A stretch of 64,000 nt of DNA from Branchipolynoe longqiensis (taxonomy: Eukaryota; Annelida; Polychaeta; Phyllodocida; Polynoidae). The position numbers were made by a program, and so were the translations under genes. Positions within the stretch are counted from its first letter, which is position 1. Every line of letters starts with the position of its first letter. The notes below the pieces were generated by a model. It searched no databases. It was not told where the DNA came from and saw only the letters and a program-made list of their open reading frames with translations. Location of the stretch: assembly GCA_030323885.1 (NCBI GenBank), contig CM059186.1, positions 28,939,005 through 29,003,004 on the forward strand, written 5' to 3'. Below, piece after piece: positions 10,600-21,330 of this stretch.

Positions 10600-10917
10600 C
10601 GGTCACGGTGGCCGAATCGGTAAGAGCGCTGGCTTCCCGTGTGGAAGGTCGGAGTCAATCTAAAGACTTACAAAATTGATACTTGTCACTACTTAACCTG
10701 GCGCTTGGCATTACTAGAACGGGGCAAGGACTGGTGAGCTCAGTGTCAGGATAATGTGACCAAGCGGGAAGTTGGGGGTAATGGTGCTGGTGGCATGGTC
10801 TTCCAATGGGGCAGCTCTATAAAGTCACCATGAGTGTGCACTCTCACAAGTCAGTACCCATCCGGATATGATCATATATGTTGCTCGGATGTAAAACCCC
10901 AACAAACAAAACAAACA
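10600..10917 (+). mobile_element. SINE-A, full length (copy 2)
   Basis: Counterpart of 4015-4332, differing by only a few bases. Confidence 0.88.
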
Positions 10918-11305
10918 ATCCATGTGCAGGTTTATATAGTCGGGCGCATGCGCACCATGGGCCGCCGAGTTGCTCACCAGGCACGCTACTTGTAGACGCT
11001 TTGTTATCCAGGCAGAAGGGTACCCATGTGGCAACCACCATGACCCTTTCACAAAAGTCGACGTCCCGGGGCGCCGTGCACAGACATGCGCAAAGCACCA
11101 GAAGTGCGCACTTCCGGTGCTGAGTGGGGTGTGGATAGGGGTAGGAGTTGGGGAAGTGGAGTGATGGGGGGGGGGGGGGGGGGGCGTTGCTCGATGATGA
11201 ATGGAGGTGGGCACACCATGACTCTGCCTTGTGAGTGGGAGTGGGGGTGGGAGTGTGTGAAATGGGGGGGGGGTTACGGGTGTTTTTTTAATTAAAATCT
11301 TTTTT

Positions 11306-11461
11306 TGTATTGAGGCTGTATTTATACTGTCCATAGCAAATAAGCCCGGGTACCCAGGCTTGTTTTCAATGCTGGCCAGTTGTAGTGTTGGTGTTATCTT
11401 ACCACACAGTAGCTGCTGATAAGGTATTTGATTGCCTGCATTTCAGTAGCAGATAGATAAT
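11306..11461 (+). repeat. R160 repeat, copy 2 second member
   Basis: Counterpart of 4718-4870. Confidence 0.7.
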
Positions 11462-11887
11462 TGGTTGGTATGGTTAGTAGCCTATGTTAGTTTTTTTTGT
11501 GGATTTTCTTGGTGTATATGTATTTTATTTTGTTCTACTCTTATTACTAGACTAGCCTACTCCTATTTACATATCATAGGCTTGTACGTAGCTGTGTGGT
11601 TGGCTACTTTTGGCATGGTTACCTTCCATTGGGCGTCCTGCTGGTAGGCTGTGACATATCACATGCCCCTTTGCAGTGCAGCTTAGTGGGGGTTTCCTAG
11701 CCTTATTTTTTGTGATCGGATGAGGTAGGGTTTGTGACGCAAGACTTGGTGATTTTTATCGTACAAAAGAATAGGAGATGTGGGAAGAGGAGGAGCAGGA
11801 GTAAGATGAGTAGGGGGAGGCCGGGAAAGGAAGAGGGTTAAGGGAGGGAGGGAAAGAAGCGAAAGAGGATGGGGATGAGGATAAAAG

Positions 11888-12226
11888 GGTTGGTTGTTGG
11901 AGTTTTATATCCTAGTAACATATAAGGTCATATCAGCATGGGTACCGACTAGTGACAGTGGATACTTATGGTGACTGTATAGTGCTGCCTCAGTGGGAAA
12001 TCAGGCCACCGACACCATGACCTGATATCCCACGCGGTCACATTATCTGGACACTGAGCCAACCAGTCCTTGCCCTATTCTAATAATGCTCGAGCGCCTG
12101 TCTAGGAAGTGACAATTGTCAATTTTATAAGTCATTGGTTTGACTCGGACTCGGACCGGGAAACCGAACTCCCGACCTTCCGCACGCCAGGCCTGCGTTC
12201 TACCGATCAGACCACCGTGCCTGGTC
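11888..12226 (-). mobile_element. SINE-A, full length, reverse (copy 2)
   Basis: Counterpart of 5299-5632. It differs by a short duplication around 'ctcggactcggacc'. Confidence 0.88.
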
Positions 12227-12834
12227 CCCTGGTGGTCGGTGCTTGCGGAAGGGAGCCGAGAGCATCGACTGGGGCTTGTCGGTGATGGGCATGTGTGTGA
12301 CGACGGGTGGCTGATTGGCAATAGCAGGCGGAGATAGTGCGGCTAAGTTGACCGGCGTGCCCGGGGTTCCTCCCCGCCCTCGTCCCCCCCGTGGTATGAC
12401 CCTACTCCCCCCCTACCCTCCCACCCCCACGCCTCTCCCCACACCCCACACCCCATACCCAGCTCTCCTCGTTTGACGGGCCGATATATTGGCTGTGTCG
12501 TCGTACCATGGATTATTAACCAGCTTGGCGACAACCCCGTCCTGTGTCTCCCCCCTCACCCCCCCGTCCTGGTGCTCTCTCCCCCCCCCCCCCCCCCCCC
12601 CCCCACCCTGCCCACCCAACTCCCCTCCACCCAACCACATCCCCCCCCCCCCCCCGCACCACACACACACAGCAACACCTCATCGCCTGGTTCCCAGCGA
12701 GACTGTGAAGCTCAGCAGTATGTACAGGGCGGTAGGGGGGGGGGGGGGGGCGGGGGGGGGGGGCTAGGGGCGGGGGAGAGGGAGGACGGAAGCGGGGGTA
12801 ACTGGTGCCGGCGGCGCCGGACCCGGAGCCCGTC

Positions 12835-12888
12835 ATGTCGGCTTTTGCCTTTACTGCTCAAAATGTTGTGGTGATCGGCTCTGGCGTC
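12835..12888 (+). CDS. Possible first coding exon of a DAO/DDO-like FAD oxidoreductase, copy 2
   Basis: ATG at 12835, 18 codons ending QNVVVIGSGV, then TAG at 12889. It matches the exon at 6231 except for Phe at codon 4. The block around it is near-identical, so conservation here adds little independent support. Unlike copy 1, the downstream DNA is present, but it is a pyrimidine-rich minisatellite followed by MITEs and SINEs. No exon continuing the FAD fold (GLSTA-like) was recognised in the next 3 kb. Confidence 0.3.
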
Positions 12889-12939
12889 TAGCCCCCAGGT
12901 GGATGGAGCGCCATCTACCGAGACGCCCCCCCCCCCACT

Positions 12940-13545
12940 ATCACCATCTCCACTCTACTTCCTTCTTTCCCTCCCTCACGCTCTCCTCTTAACTCACTCC
13001 CCTCTCTCCCCTCCTCTCCTCCAAGTCCAACCCCCATCCTTTTCACTCCCTCCCTCCTCACTCCAATCCTCTTCACTCCACACCGCTCCCTTCCTCCTTC
13101 TCCACTTGCACCACTCCCCTCTCTCCCCCTCCTCTCCTTCCACGAGTCCACACTCCCCCCATCCTCTTTCACTCCCTCCTCTCTCCCCCCACTCCCTCTG
13201 CGACTCCCATCATCCCACTCCTCTCCACTCACTCCTCTCCGCTCACTCCGCTTCTTCCCTCTCCTCCCACGCTCTGCACTCACTCCCCTCTCTCCCCCTC
13301 CTCTACTTCAACCCCCATCCTCTCCACTCCCCCCTCTCTCCCCCTCCTCTCCTTTCAACCCCACCCTCTCTCCACTCACTCCCTCCCCCCCTTGTCTCCT
13401 TCCACCTTATACCCTCTCCACTCACTCCCCTATCTCCCCCTCCTCTACTTCCACCTCCACTCTCTCCACTCACTCCGCTCTCCCCCTCCTCTCCTTTCAC
13501 ACACACCCTCTCCACTCACTCCCATCTCCCTCCCTCCTCTCCTTC
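12940..13545. repeat. Pyrimidine-rich CT/CCT minisatellite
   Basis: Loose units of about 70-90 bases contain 'ctctccactcactccc' and 'tctccccctcctctcc'. The long Ser/Pro/Leu frame across it is an artefact. Confidence 0.85.
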
Positions 13546-13870
13546 CCCCTCACCCACACCCACACCCTCACCCACCCTCACCCACACCCACACCCACACC
13601 CACACCCACACCCACACCCACACCAACACCCACACCCACACCCTCGCCCACAGCCTCACCCACACCCATACCAACACCCACACCTATACCCAACACACCA
13701 CCCATACCCACACCCACACCCACACCCTCACACACCCTCACCCGCAGCTTCACCCACACCCACACCAACACCCACACCTATACCCACACCCACACCCACA
13801 CCCACACACCCTCACCCACACCCACACACACCCACACCCTCACCCCACCCTAACCCACCCCTCACCCACA
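13546..13870. repeat. (CACACC)n hexanucleotide array
   Basis: Runs of 'cacacccacaccc' with interspersed 'ctcaccc' and 'tataccc' variants. It does not match the TTAGGG telomere repeat. Confidence 0.9.
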
Positions 13871-13936
13871 CTCTCACCCTCACTCCATCACATCCTCCCA
13901 AATGCATACCGATTCCACTGCAGCACTTCCGTTTCA

Positions 13937-14294
13937 TTAAAGTTGCATAGTCCGATGAGTTTTGAGTTTCTGTCATTTTCGGTGATAAACATATTAGGGT
14001 GATCATTATAATCTACCCTACTTTCAGTTTAAGTAACTTTTATTTTAAATAGCTATTTTTTTTTAGATATCTGAAGTGCAAACAAGCAAAATTAGTTTTG
14101 GCAAGCTTGCTAAAAAATCGGACGCCATAGGTTTCTGCAGTAATAGGTTCTATTAAATTGCCTCAATATTCCATTCTATGTGGTGACAAATTCTTAACAA
14201 GTGCACCAGTATTTAAGTTAGATATGTAGAATCAAATCGGGGCACTTGTTTTGGTTTTGACATTTTGATGCTTCATTGGACTATGCAGCTTTAA
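13937..14294 (-). mobile_element. MITE-1, complete
   Basis: Ends are inverted: left 'ttaaagttgcatagtccgat', right 'ttggactatgcagctttaa'. Total about 358 bases with no coding capacity. The interior matches 14799-15148 and 50317-50672 in opposite orientation ('gcctcaatattcc...gtggtgacaaattc'). Confidence 0.8.
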
Positions 14295-14400
14295 GAAACA
14301 ACATAACACAATATAACCCCTCCTCATCCACACAAAAGAAACCCAACCCAGAACAAGCTCACACCTACTTCCGCCAAACAATATCCCTTCACCCCTATCA
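14295..14400 (+). repeat. Segment repeated at 15482-15570
   Basis: 'aatataacccctcctc' followed by 'ccacacaaa' and AC-rich DNA ending 'acttccg' occurs here and at 15482-15570, both just after 'ctttaa'. It is a local dispersed or duplicated piece without coding signal. Confidence 0.5.
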
Positions 14401-14412
14401 CCTCCTCCCACA

Positions 14413-14744
14413 CCGGGCGCCGTGGCCGAATCGGTAGAGCGCAGGCCTCACGTGCGGAATGTCAGCAGTTCGGTTCCCGGTCGAGTCAAGCCAATGACTT
14501 ATAAAATTGACACTTGTCTCTTCCTAGACTGGTATTCAGCATTAATAGGATAGGGCAAGGACTGGTTGGCTCAGTATCAGGATAATGTGACTGAGTGGGA
14601 TATCCTGTCATGGTGCCAGCAGCCTGATATCTCACTGGGGCAGCACTATAAAGTCACCAGAATGGGCACTGTCACAAGTCGGTACCCGTCCTAATATGAC
14701 CTTAGATGTTGCTAGGACGTAAACTCCAACAACCAACCAACCAA
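14413..14744 (+). mobile_element. SINE-A, full length
   Basis: Clear head 'cgccgtggccgaatcggtag' with the second-subtype B-box region 'cagttcggttcccgg', full body, and tail '(CCAA)n'. Confidence 0.9.
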
Positions 14745-14798
14745 TCTCCTCCCACACATATATATATAGACCAGTTCAACTCCAGTATTTTCCGTTTC

Positions 14799-15148
14799 TT
14801 TAATGTTGCATTATGCGATGAATCATCAAATTTTCTAAATCTAAACACTCACCTAGATTTGATTCTACATATCTAACTTAGATACTGATACAATTATAAA
14901 GAACTTGTTGCCATCTAGAAGGGCATGCAGAGTCAATTTAATAGAACATGTTACTGCATAAGCCTATGGTGGTACAGTTTTGACATGCTTGCCAAATATT
15001 AATTTGACATGTTTCCACTTCAAATATCTCCAAAGTTAACCATTTAAAATACAATTTATCGCAAACCAAGTAGATTATACTGATCAACCTAACATATTTA
15101 TCTCTGGAAATGACAGATACTCAAAACCATCGGACTATGCAACTGTAG
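14799..15148 (+). mobile_element. MITE-1, complete, opposite orientation
   Basis: Left end 'ttaatgttgcattatgcgat', right end 'catcggactatgcaactgta'. It lies 500 bases from the inverted copy at 13937-14294 with a SINE-A between them, so the three form a large potential foldback. Confidence 0.78.
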
Positions 15149-15156
15149 TAGTCTGT

Positions 15157-15475
15157 ACATGAGCTCCTCGACCACACGGTGGCAGCAGACACTACGCCGC
15201 ACACCTACGCAGTTACACTGAACTGCGCTAGGTGACGGCACGCTAGCCACTGGGCAGGGCCCTGACTGGGCTGCCCTCTACTGCATATGGCTAGCACACA
15301 CCCCACTCACATATAGAGGCGACATGGGACCTAGCGAGTTAGAGGGTGGGTCAGTTGACTGTTGACGCCGCAGAGAGCGGATAGGTTTTGGAATAAACCA
15401 GTTGAAGCATACTGTTACTCAATCTTGGCGTTCTTCCGTGAGTGCATGGCAGTGTGAAGACCGTGGGCTACCACA
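15157..15475 (+). other. Possible solo LTR or promoter-like segment
   Basis: The segment starts TGTACATG and ends CTACCACA. It has a TATA-like 'catatagagg' near 15308 and an AATAAA at 15392, about 80 bases apart, the usual order in a short LTR. No flanking duplication is evident and no second copy is in the window, so this is a weak guess. Confidence 0.2.
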
Positions 15476-15481
15476 GAACTT

Positions 15482-15837
15482 TAAAAAACATAATATAAAT
15501 ATAACCCCTCCTCCCTCCCTCCCCCTCCACACAAATAAAACAAACACCAAAAACAAGCCAACACCAACTTCCGGTAGCAAAGGGGGAAACCCCACAGGTT
15601 ATTTTGTTGGCTCCGTGCCAGAAGTCACCGGAAATGCTAAAAGGGCCCGGATACAGGGTCAGTCGGGGAACACTTCTGCGCAGACGATGGGGGGTGGGGT
15701 GGGGGTGGTGGGGGTGGGGATGTTGGGGGTGTTGGGGGTGGGGTGGGGGCATGACTGTATCTTAGCAGTGCACTCAATCAGCAAAGAACGCCTGTTGACG
15801 ACGCCTGATAAATGCCTAGCGCAAATAATTGTCGTCT
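15482..15837. other. Unassigned, with repeated segment and GGGGT tract
   Basis: 15482-15570 repeats 14295-14400. 15690-15750 is GGGGTGGGG simple repeat. The open frame across here has no domain. Confidence 0.4.
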
Positions 15838-15940
15838 GCGCTAACCTCACAGGCAAGGAGGAGCCACACGCACAGTTAGCTGTGGGTAGGTGTATTGTAT
15901 CAGGGACTCTAGAAATCCTAATGGTTAGGATGCTCCCCCC
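15838..15940 (+). mobile_element. SINE-B, degenerate head
   Basis: 'aacctcacaggcaaggagg' then 'gtaggtgtattgtatcaggga' and 'ctaatggttagga' follow the order of the SINE-B 5' part and A-box region, with many substitutions. Confidence 0.45.
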
Positions 15941-16069
15941 CCCCCTCCCACCCTCGAACATTATAAATGTGATTTGCAGACCCATTGGATGCAAAATGTT
16001 CGTTTGTTTGAAAGCCCCTCATTCAAGGAGTGCATTGCTCATTTTTGTTGTGATGGGTCTACTTTGTTG

Positions 16070-16139
16070 TGCCCCGTCCTGATATGACCTTAGATGTTGC
16101 TAGGACGTAAGACAACAACAAACAAACAACAAACAAACT
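16070..16139 (+). mobile_element. SINE-A 3' tail fragment
   Basis: 'cccgtcctgatatgacctta' and 'gctaggacgtaag' followed by (CAAA)n. Only the last 70 bases are present. Confidence 0.75.
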
Positions 16140-16253
16140 TTTTTGCGCTGTTGTGGTGGTGGTGGTGGTGTCGTTAAACAAACAAGTTGTGATGGGTTTT
16201 AAATTATTAAATCACCAATAGTCATGAAATTATAATCATTAAAAAATATTGAT

Positions 16254-16590
16254 ATGGAATATACTGTCGTGGGGGTGACGAATAAGGAAATACTCGAACG
16301 GATGGGGCTGCCCTCTATGGAAGATCTTCTGATCAAAAAGAATCTCCGGTGGACTGGACACCTCATGAGGATGTCATCAGACAGGCTACCAAAGCAGATC
16401 CTTTATTCTCAACTGTCTTCTGGCTACAGAAAGAGAGGGCGCCCCCGTCTCCGGTTCAGGGATACCATCAAGAGAAACCTGAAGCTGAGAGACATTAAGA
16501 CCGACTCATGGACACAGAGCTAAATGGAGAGCGGCAGTCAAGTAATGAAAGCAGTCTTTGTCGCATCACGACCGACAGCATGATGATGAT
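16254..16590 (+). pseudogene. LINE ORF2 C-terminal end with 3' tail
   Basis: An 89-codon frame (16254-16523) carries KNLRWTGHLMRM, then RLPKQILYSQL and GYRKRGRPRLRFRD. This is the RWxGHxxRM...R-PK...G-R-RGRPR-R--D signature at the C-terminus of many non-LTR retrotransposon ORF2 proteins. The catalytic RT domain is absent, so this is a 5'-truncated copy. The sequence ends in a short (ATG)n tract at about 16580, as LINE 3' ends often do, and a SINE-B follows directly. It is less decayed than the LINE remnants in the duplicated block. Confidence 0.82.
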
Positions 16591-16593
16591 GAT

Positions 16594-16770
16594 GGGGGTG
16601 ATGAAAATGGGAAATATTGTGCCTAGAGCAGGACTCGAACCCAAATCCCTTTGCATTCCGGGCCAGTGTGCTAACCATTACACCACCTAGGATCCCTGAT
16701 ATCAAGACACTACCCACGCCTACCTGTCTATGTGGTTACTTGCCTGAGAGGTTAGTGCAGACCACTAGAA
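16594..16770 (-). mobile_element. SINE-B, partial
   Basis: On the minus strand: a 5' leader ('ctgcactaacctctcagg'-like), an A-box 'gtgtaatggttagcacactgg', a B-box 'gggttcgagtcc', then 'gcacaatatttcccatt'. This fits a tRNA-derived SINE whose promoter starts about 90 bases in from the 5' end. It is truncated after the tRNA part. Confidence 0.82.
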
Positions 16771-17362
16771 TACCATTCCCCCCTACTTTTAACATTTTTT
16801 TTTTTTACATCGGAATCCATTGTCATTTATGCATCATATTTACATAAGGATCTGATGAAATGCTGGATGGATACCATAAGCCTTGTGTCACTTGTAATAG
16901 TAAGATGCTACCTCCTCTCATGATATCATCATTATTATCAGGACATCCCCCAATAGCAGTTGGAAGTATGTGAGTGTGTCACAGACCAGCATATAATTCC
17001 ATGGTTGACTGGAGGAAAACCCTATCGTTTGGGATTTAGGTCTGTACCAACGAAGCACTGGCATGGACAATTCTGGTAGGTAGCCATTTGTTGCAACTAA
17101 TGACATATTTCTTAATATTCATTGCTAATTTACTCAATCCGGTCAAAACTAAATGTCCCGGGAATATTCAGGAATTTAGATATAATTCTTTGCTTTCTAG
17201 TGATGTATTCCATTTTGAAAACCTCACAGAACTCACTGCACCACAACTAGATTTGTGAACCTGCACATTTATTCTATATCAAATTCGACCTTGGTAATTG
17301 AATCGGGCATCCATTAACTTCCTGTAGCCCAAACGAGGTAAGTTCTCCAACCTGATTATTGT

Positions 17363-17736
17363 CAAAGACCCTATAATACTAAGACGGCTCACTCAGCCTG
17401 TATTGTGTAATAAAAATGATCAAACCCACCACTTGGTGCGCTGGCGGTTCTCTTGGTTAAACAGGTGCTATATTATATGTATAAATTTATATATGAATGT
17501 GAAAGATATGTGATGATGGTGATGCTGATGATGATGATGTGTATTTGTTCATAGCATTTTCATATTGATGTGTATTCACACTTACCTATCTCATGTATAA
17601 TATAATTGTATGTGTTTACATGTGAAACACCAACCAGCTGCTGGGCTGATCAAACCCACCACAAGGAGGCACTGGGAAATTTACATTACCATGGGAGAGA
17701 TAGGGAGTGAGCCATCTTAGTATTATAGGGTCTTTG
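17363..17736. mobile_element. 374-base TIR element (hAT-like?) with 7-bp duplication
   Basis: The ends are 32-base inverted repeats with a single mismatch: left 'caaagaccctataatactaa', right its complement ending 'gtattatagggtctttg'. It is flanked by TTATTGT at 17356-17362 and 17737-17743. The interior has a TGA microsatellite and two 'gatcaaacccaccac' copies in the same orientation. There is no coding capacity. A CAAAG-type end with a 7-8 bp duplication suggests hAT, but this is not proven. Confidence 0.85.
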
Positions 17737-17743
17737 TTATTGT

Positions 17744-18301
17744 GCCTTATGTTTTCTGAATGTGGGACACCTTTTTGACTGCCTACCATTAGCAAAAAAA
17801 AGAGCTTTATTTTCTATGCCATGAATACAACTGTGACAATGGATTGACGTTGTTTTCAATTGTATTACATGTGATTAATCCATTTATAGCGCCATTTATC
17901 ATTTCAGTATTTCATTAAGGGTGCAATCTATTTCGTCACACGATGCCAGAAGGGGACACAATAACAGTGGTGCATTTCCTCATCTTAAGTGCTTCCATGG
18001 TTACTTATATATAATTATTATGTTTAATAGTTTATATTTACTGTGCAATTTTAATAATTGAATCAGAATCTAAGATGGATATCCGGAGTCGAATCTAGAT
18101 AAGTGTTTAGGTTTCTTTAAAGAATGTGATGCTTTTATCGCACGATATCGCTTTAAGCTGCTCAGTATATATCATCGCCCAACATAATTAATAATAATGA
18201 GAATTTCTTTTTTGCCAGACTTTATTGTGCAATGCACACGCATATACATTTACTATATATTATATATATATATTTATATGTGATGCATACAAATTATATG
18301 A
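17744..18301. other. Unassigned AT-rich DNA with a MITE-1 end
   Basis: About 18063-18160 resembles the terminal part of MITE-1 ('aatcagaatctaagat', 'taagtgtttaggtt', 'aatgtgatgctt'). The rest is AT-rich, with a TA tract at 18240-18280, and holds no recognised gene. Confidence 0.45.
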
Positions 18302-18486
18302 GTGTCATGGGGGTGATGAAAATGGGAAATATTGTGCCTAGAGCGGGATTCGAACCCACATCTCTTTGCATTCCGGGCCAGTGTGCTAACCATTACACCA
18401 CCTAGGCTCCCTGATATCACCACACTGCCCACACCTACCTGTCTATGTGGTTACTTGCCTAAGAGGTCAGTGCAGACTACTACACT
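18302..18486 (-). mobile_element. SINE-B, partial
   Basis: Same truncated form as 16594-16770, with an intact tRNA-like part (B box 'gggttcgaatcc' on the minus strand). It directly precedes a fuller copy. Confidence 0.85.
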
Positions 18487-18509
18487 CGTCCCCCTGGAAT
18501 TGTAAGTCT

Positions 18510-18803
18510 TTTAATGCTTACAATAACATACATACAGGCAATGCACTAACACATACATACACAGGGTAGGTTCAACTACCATACAGTGCATAGCTTGTAC
18601 AGGATCATGGTCACGGCAACCAGTGTCATGGGGGTGATGAAAACGGGAAATATTGCGCCTAGAGCGGGACTCCAATGCACATCTCTTTGCGTTCTGGGCC
18701 AGTGTGCTAACCATTACACCACCTAGGCTCCCTGATATCACCACACTGCCCACGCCTACCTGCCTATGTGGTTACTTGCCTAAGAGGTCAGTGTAGACTA
18801 CTA
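18510..18803 (-). mobile_element. SINE-B, near full length
   Basis: This copy keeps the 3' domain ('gtagttgaacctaccctgtg', then TACA/TATG repeats) as well as the tRNA-like region and 5' leader. It defines the family length of about 295 bases. The B box has a substitution ('ttggagtcc'). Confidence 0.88.
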
Positions 18804-18961
18804 CGCGAGTATAAATGCATGAAAGGGAATGTTCCCTATATGATCACCCATATGTTGTCTACTACTTTATGGGTGACCCCTTTTCACAGTTGAGCCAGGT
18901 GGTGCCACCACCCCCAACCCCTACCAGGGGTGCGAAATACTGTCACTCGCGCACTGGAATA
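18803..18961 (+). mobile_element. TATA-head element (solo A-repeat-like)
   Basis: The head 'gcgagtataaatgcatgaaa' matches the A repeat of the YR retrotransposon at 57826. The middle carries a dyad around 'ggtggtgccacca'. The end 'actgtcactcgcgca' matches the A-repeat end 'actgtcacttgcgcc'. A (TA)n tract follows immediately. Confidence 0.65.
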
Positions 18962-18989
18962 TATATATATATATATAGGCGGAAGGAAT

Positions 18990-19571
18990 CCTGCTATGGG
19001 GATTTGCTAATGCAGGTCTTATTCGCAATGAATAAAGAGATTGTCAGAGGAACATGAAGTCTGTGAAACAACTGCTCATTTCCGCTTCTTTACACAAATA
19101 AAAACAGACTTATTTACAAGGACTGCTCTCTGAAAATGACTCTATGAGCCTCAACTCCTGTTCTGTCATGAACCGCAAACAAATCATCTGTAAGAACGAT
19201 TTGTCCCGAACGGCAGACGCAGCCTGACAAAGGGTGACCTCTGACCTCTGACCTGCTCACTCGACCTATGGCGCCACCTAGTATTACCTGAGGTAGGTTC
19301 GGCTGAAACAACAAGCCTACATACTGACCTCCAGCATCTGAGAAGTGTGTGTGTGTGGGGGGGGGGGGGGGGAATCTCTCCGTGAGGCTTAGTTATTCCC
19401 ACAGCACCGTCTCCAGGACAAGGCTGCTAAACAAACCAATAGAAAAAGTGGTGGAAGGCTGGCTTACGGAAATAACCACCTGATTTTGCAATATCATATA
19501 CGAAATATGTGTCGAAATACTTATCTATCAACACTAGGGATGGGGTGGCCGACTGAGTTGAGCGTCCTACA
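18990..19571. other. Unassigned, with nuclear-receptor-like half-sites
   Basis: No gene is recognised. At 19235-19254 three TGACCT half-sites follow one another with one-base spacing (AGGTCA direct repeats on the minus strand). A G-run lies at 19359-19372. Confidence 0.4.
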
Positions 19572-20204
19572 ATTACTTACATACATACATACAGGCAGTG
19601 CTCTTAGACATACACATGGTATGCTCAACAACTAAACAGTGCATAGCTTGTACAGGATCATAGACCAGACGGGATGCCAAATGAGCGTCCATCTCCCATG
19701 CTGGTAGATCGTGGAGTTGTGGGTTCGAACCCTGGTTGAGTCAAACCAATGACTTAAAAATTGATAATTGTCACTTCCTAGCCAGGCACTCGGCATTATT
19801 AGGACAGGGCAAGGACTGGTGTGCTCAGTGTCAGGATAATGTGACTGAGTGGGGTACCAGGTCATAGTCCCGCGGCCTGGTTTCCCAGAGGGACAGCACT
19901 ATAAAGTCGCCATGAGTGCACACTGTCACAAGTTGGTACCTGTCCTGATATGACCTTAGATGTTGCTAGGACATAAAACAACAACAAACAAACAAACAAT
20001 GGTCACGGCAACCAGTGTCGTGGGGGGTTGATGAAAATGGGGAATATTGCGCTTACTGCGGGACTCGAACCCACATCTCTTTGCATTCCAGGTCAGTGTG
20101 CTAACCATTACATCACCCATGCACCCTGATGTCACCACACTACCCACGCCTACCTGTCTATGCGGCTCCTTGTCGGAGAGGTCAGTGCAGACCCCTACAG
20201 TATG
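19572..20204 (-). mobile_element. SINE-B interrupted by SINE-A
   Basis: The 3' part lies at 19572-19662 and the tRNA-like part and leader at 20000-20204. Joined, they follow the layout of 18510-18803. The break contains a complete SINE-A, so SINE-B is the older insertion. Confidence 0.88.
19663..19999 (+). mobile_element. SINE-A nested in SINE-B
   Basis: Complete element with first-subtype head 'gaccagacgggatg', B box 'gggttcgaaccc' and tail '(CAAA)n'. Confidence 0.92.
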
Positions 20205-20285
20205 TTATTGTCGTTACATTTGTGGATTGGGCAGGGGAATTTCTATTGTACACAATTGGGCTTCCTCAGTAATGCAGATCACCAG

Positions 20286-20598
20286 GGCCACGTTCAGGCT
20301 CCGTCTCGGAGGCGCCTCGGAGGCGCCCGTGACGTCAGGCTAGTCTGAACAACAATAGCAGTTGGTCGCCTCGAAAATGGCCGCCCCCATAGGCGGCGGC
20401 CATTTGCAATCGAAATGCTGCGCTCTGATTGGATGAAACCACTGCATGCAGCGGCCATTTTCGAGGTGCTTTTTGTCTCCAACCTGAAAAGGGAGGCGTC
20501 TCCGAGACGTCTCCGAGACGCACCCTGAACGGAAATAGGCCAAAAAGCATCGCCGAGACATCGCCGAGGCGCCTCCGAGACGGACCCTGAACGCGGCC
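20286..20598. mobile_element. 313-base TIR element with nested palindrome
   Basis: Left end 'ggccacgttcaggctccgtc' is matched by the inverted right end 'gacggaccctgaacgcggcc', with inverted similarity continuing through 'tcggaggcgcctcgg'. It is flanked by CAG on both sides (20283-20285, 20599-20601). Inside, 'cctcgaaaatggccgc' and 'gcggccattttcgagg' form a second inverted pair. No coding capacity. Confidence 0.8.
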
Positions 20599-20601
20599 CA
20601 G

Positions 20602-21330
20602 GCTAGGTGATGACACCTGTAATGTTTAAACTCATTATTCCTACTCGACCAGGGTTCGAAGCTAAGTGCAAAATTTAAAATATCAAAACCCGACCTACAT
20701 GAAGCAAGCACTCAACTCACTCAGTCTTCGCATTTGGGTTTTGTAGGTCACTTCTAAAGACGCGTGCAATTAGACATCCTCCTGTAGGCATTTCCTTTTT
20801 TTGCATATATATCTGAAAATGTCCAGATACCCGGCAGACGACACTTGAATTCTCTGAATACCCGGACGTCATCATTACCGAAGCGCAGTAATACAGGAAA
20901 CCTATGGCGCTGAGTGCAGTGTATACATCGATAGGGATCTTCCTCATATAGACCCTGATGTTAAATCCCACTGCCCCCCCCCCCCACTCTACCCCCTCCC
21001 CTCCGCCACTGGTCATCCTACAGCTCCCTCCCCCTCCCCCTCGCTCTCCTTTCCTCCCACTCCCTCTCCTCGCTCTCCCTTTCTACCTCCCCCTTCCACT
21101 CCCTCTCCTCTTTCTCCCCGTCTCTCCCTTCCCGCCCCCTTCCCGCCCCCTCCCTCCTCCCCAACCCGCCTCCCCCCTCCCCCCTCCCCTTCCCCTTCCA
21201 CCCCCACCCTCCTCTTCCCCTCCCACCATCCCTCCCCCGGGGGGGGGGGAGTGGTCATGTGACAACTCCTGCTGCGCACCGGATGTAGTATATCCATCAA
21301 TCAAAACACTGCGAGTAATCCAGGATTAAC
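20602..21330. repeat. Unassigned DNA with a polypyrimidine tract
   Basis: 20602-20960 has no recognised feature. 20970-21238 is a CT/CCCT tract ending in a G-run, and the long frames across it are artefacts. Confidence 0.7.

Larger units (their letters stand above)
7841..12972 (+). repeat. Segmental duplication, copy 2
   Basis: Second copy of the block described at 1577-6365, same orientation. It lacks the SINE-A at 2231-2573 but has a 688-base insertion at 8522-9209. Homopolymer tracts differ in length. If the two copies are alleles wrongly placed in tandem, these differences are presence/absence polymorphisms. Confidence 0.92.

Noticed and set aside
13546..13870. Telomeric repeat
   Set aside because: The CACACC words do not match CCCTAA, and no gradient or terminal structure is seen.
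12899..14002. 367-codon Ser/Pro/Thr/His-rich frame
   Set aside because: It follows the pyrimidine minisatellite and the CACACC array exactly and ends in a MITE.
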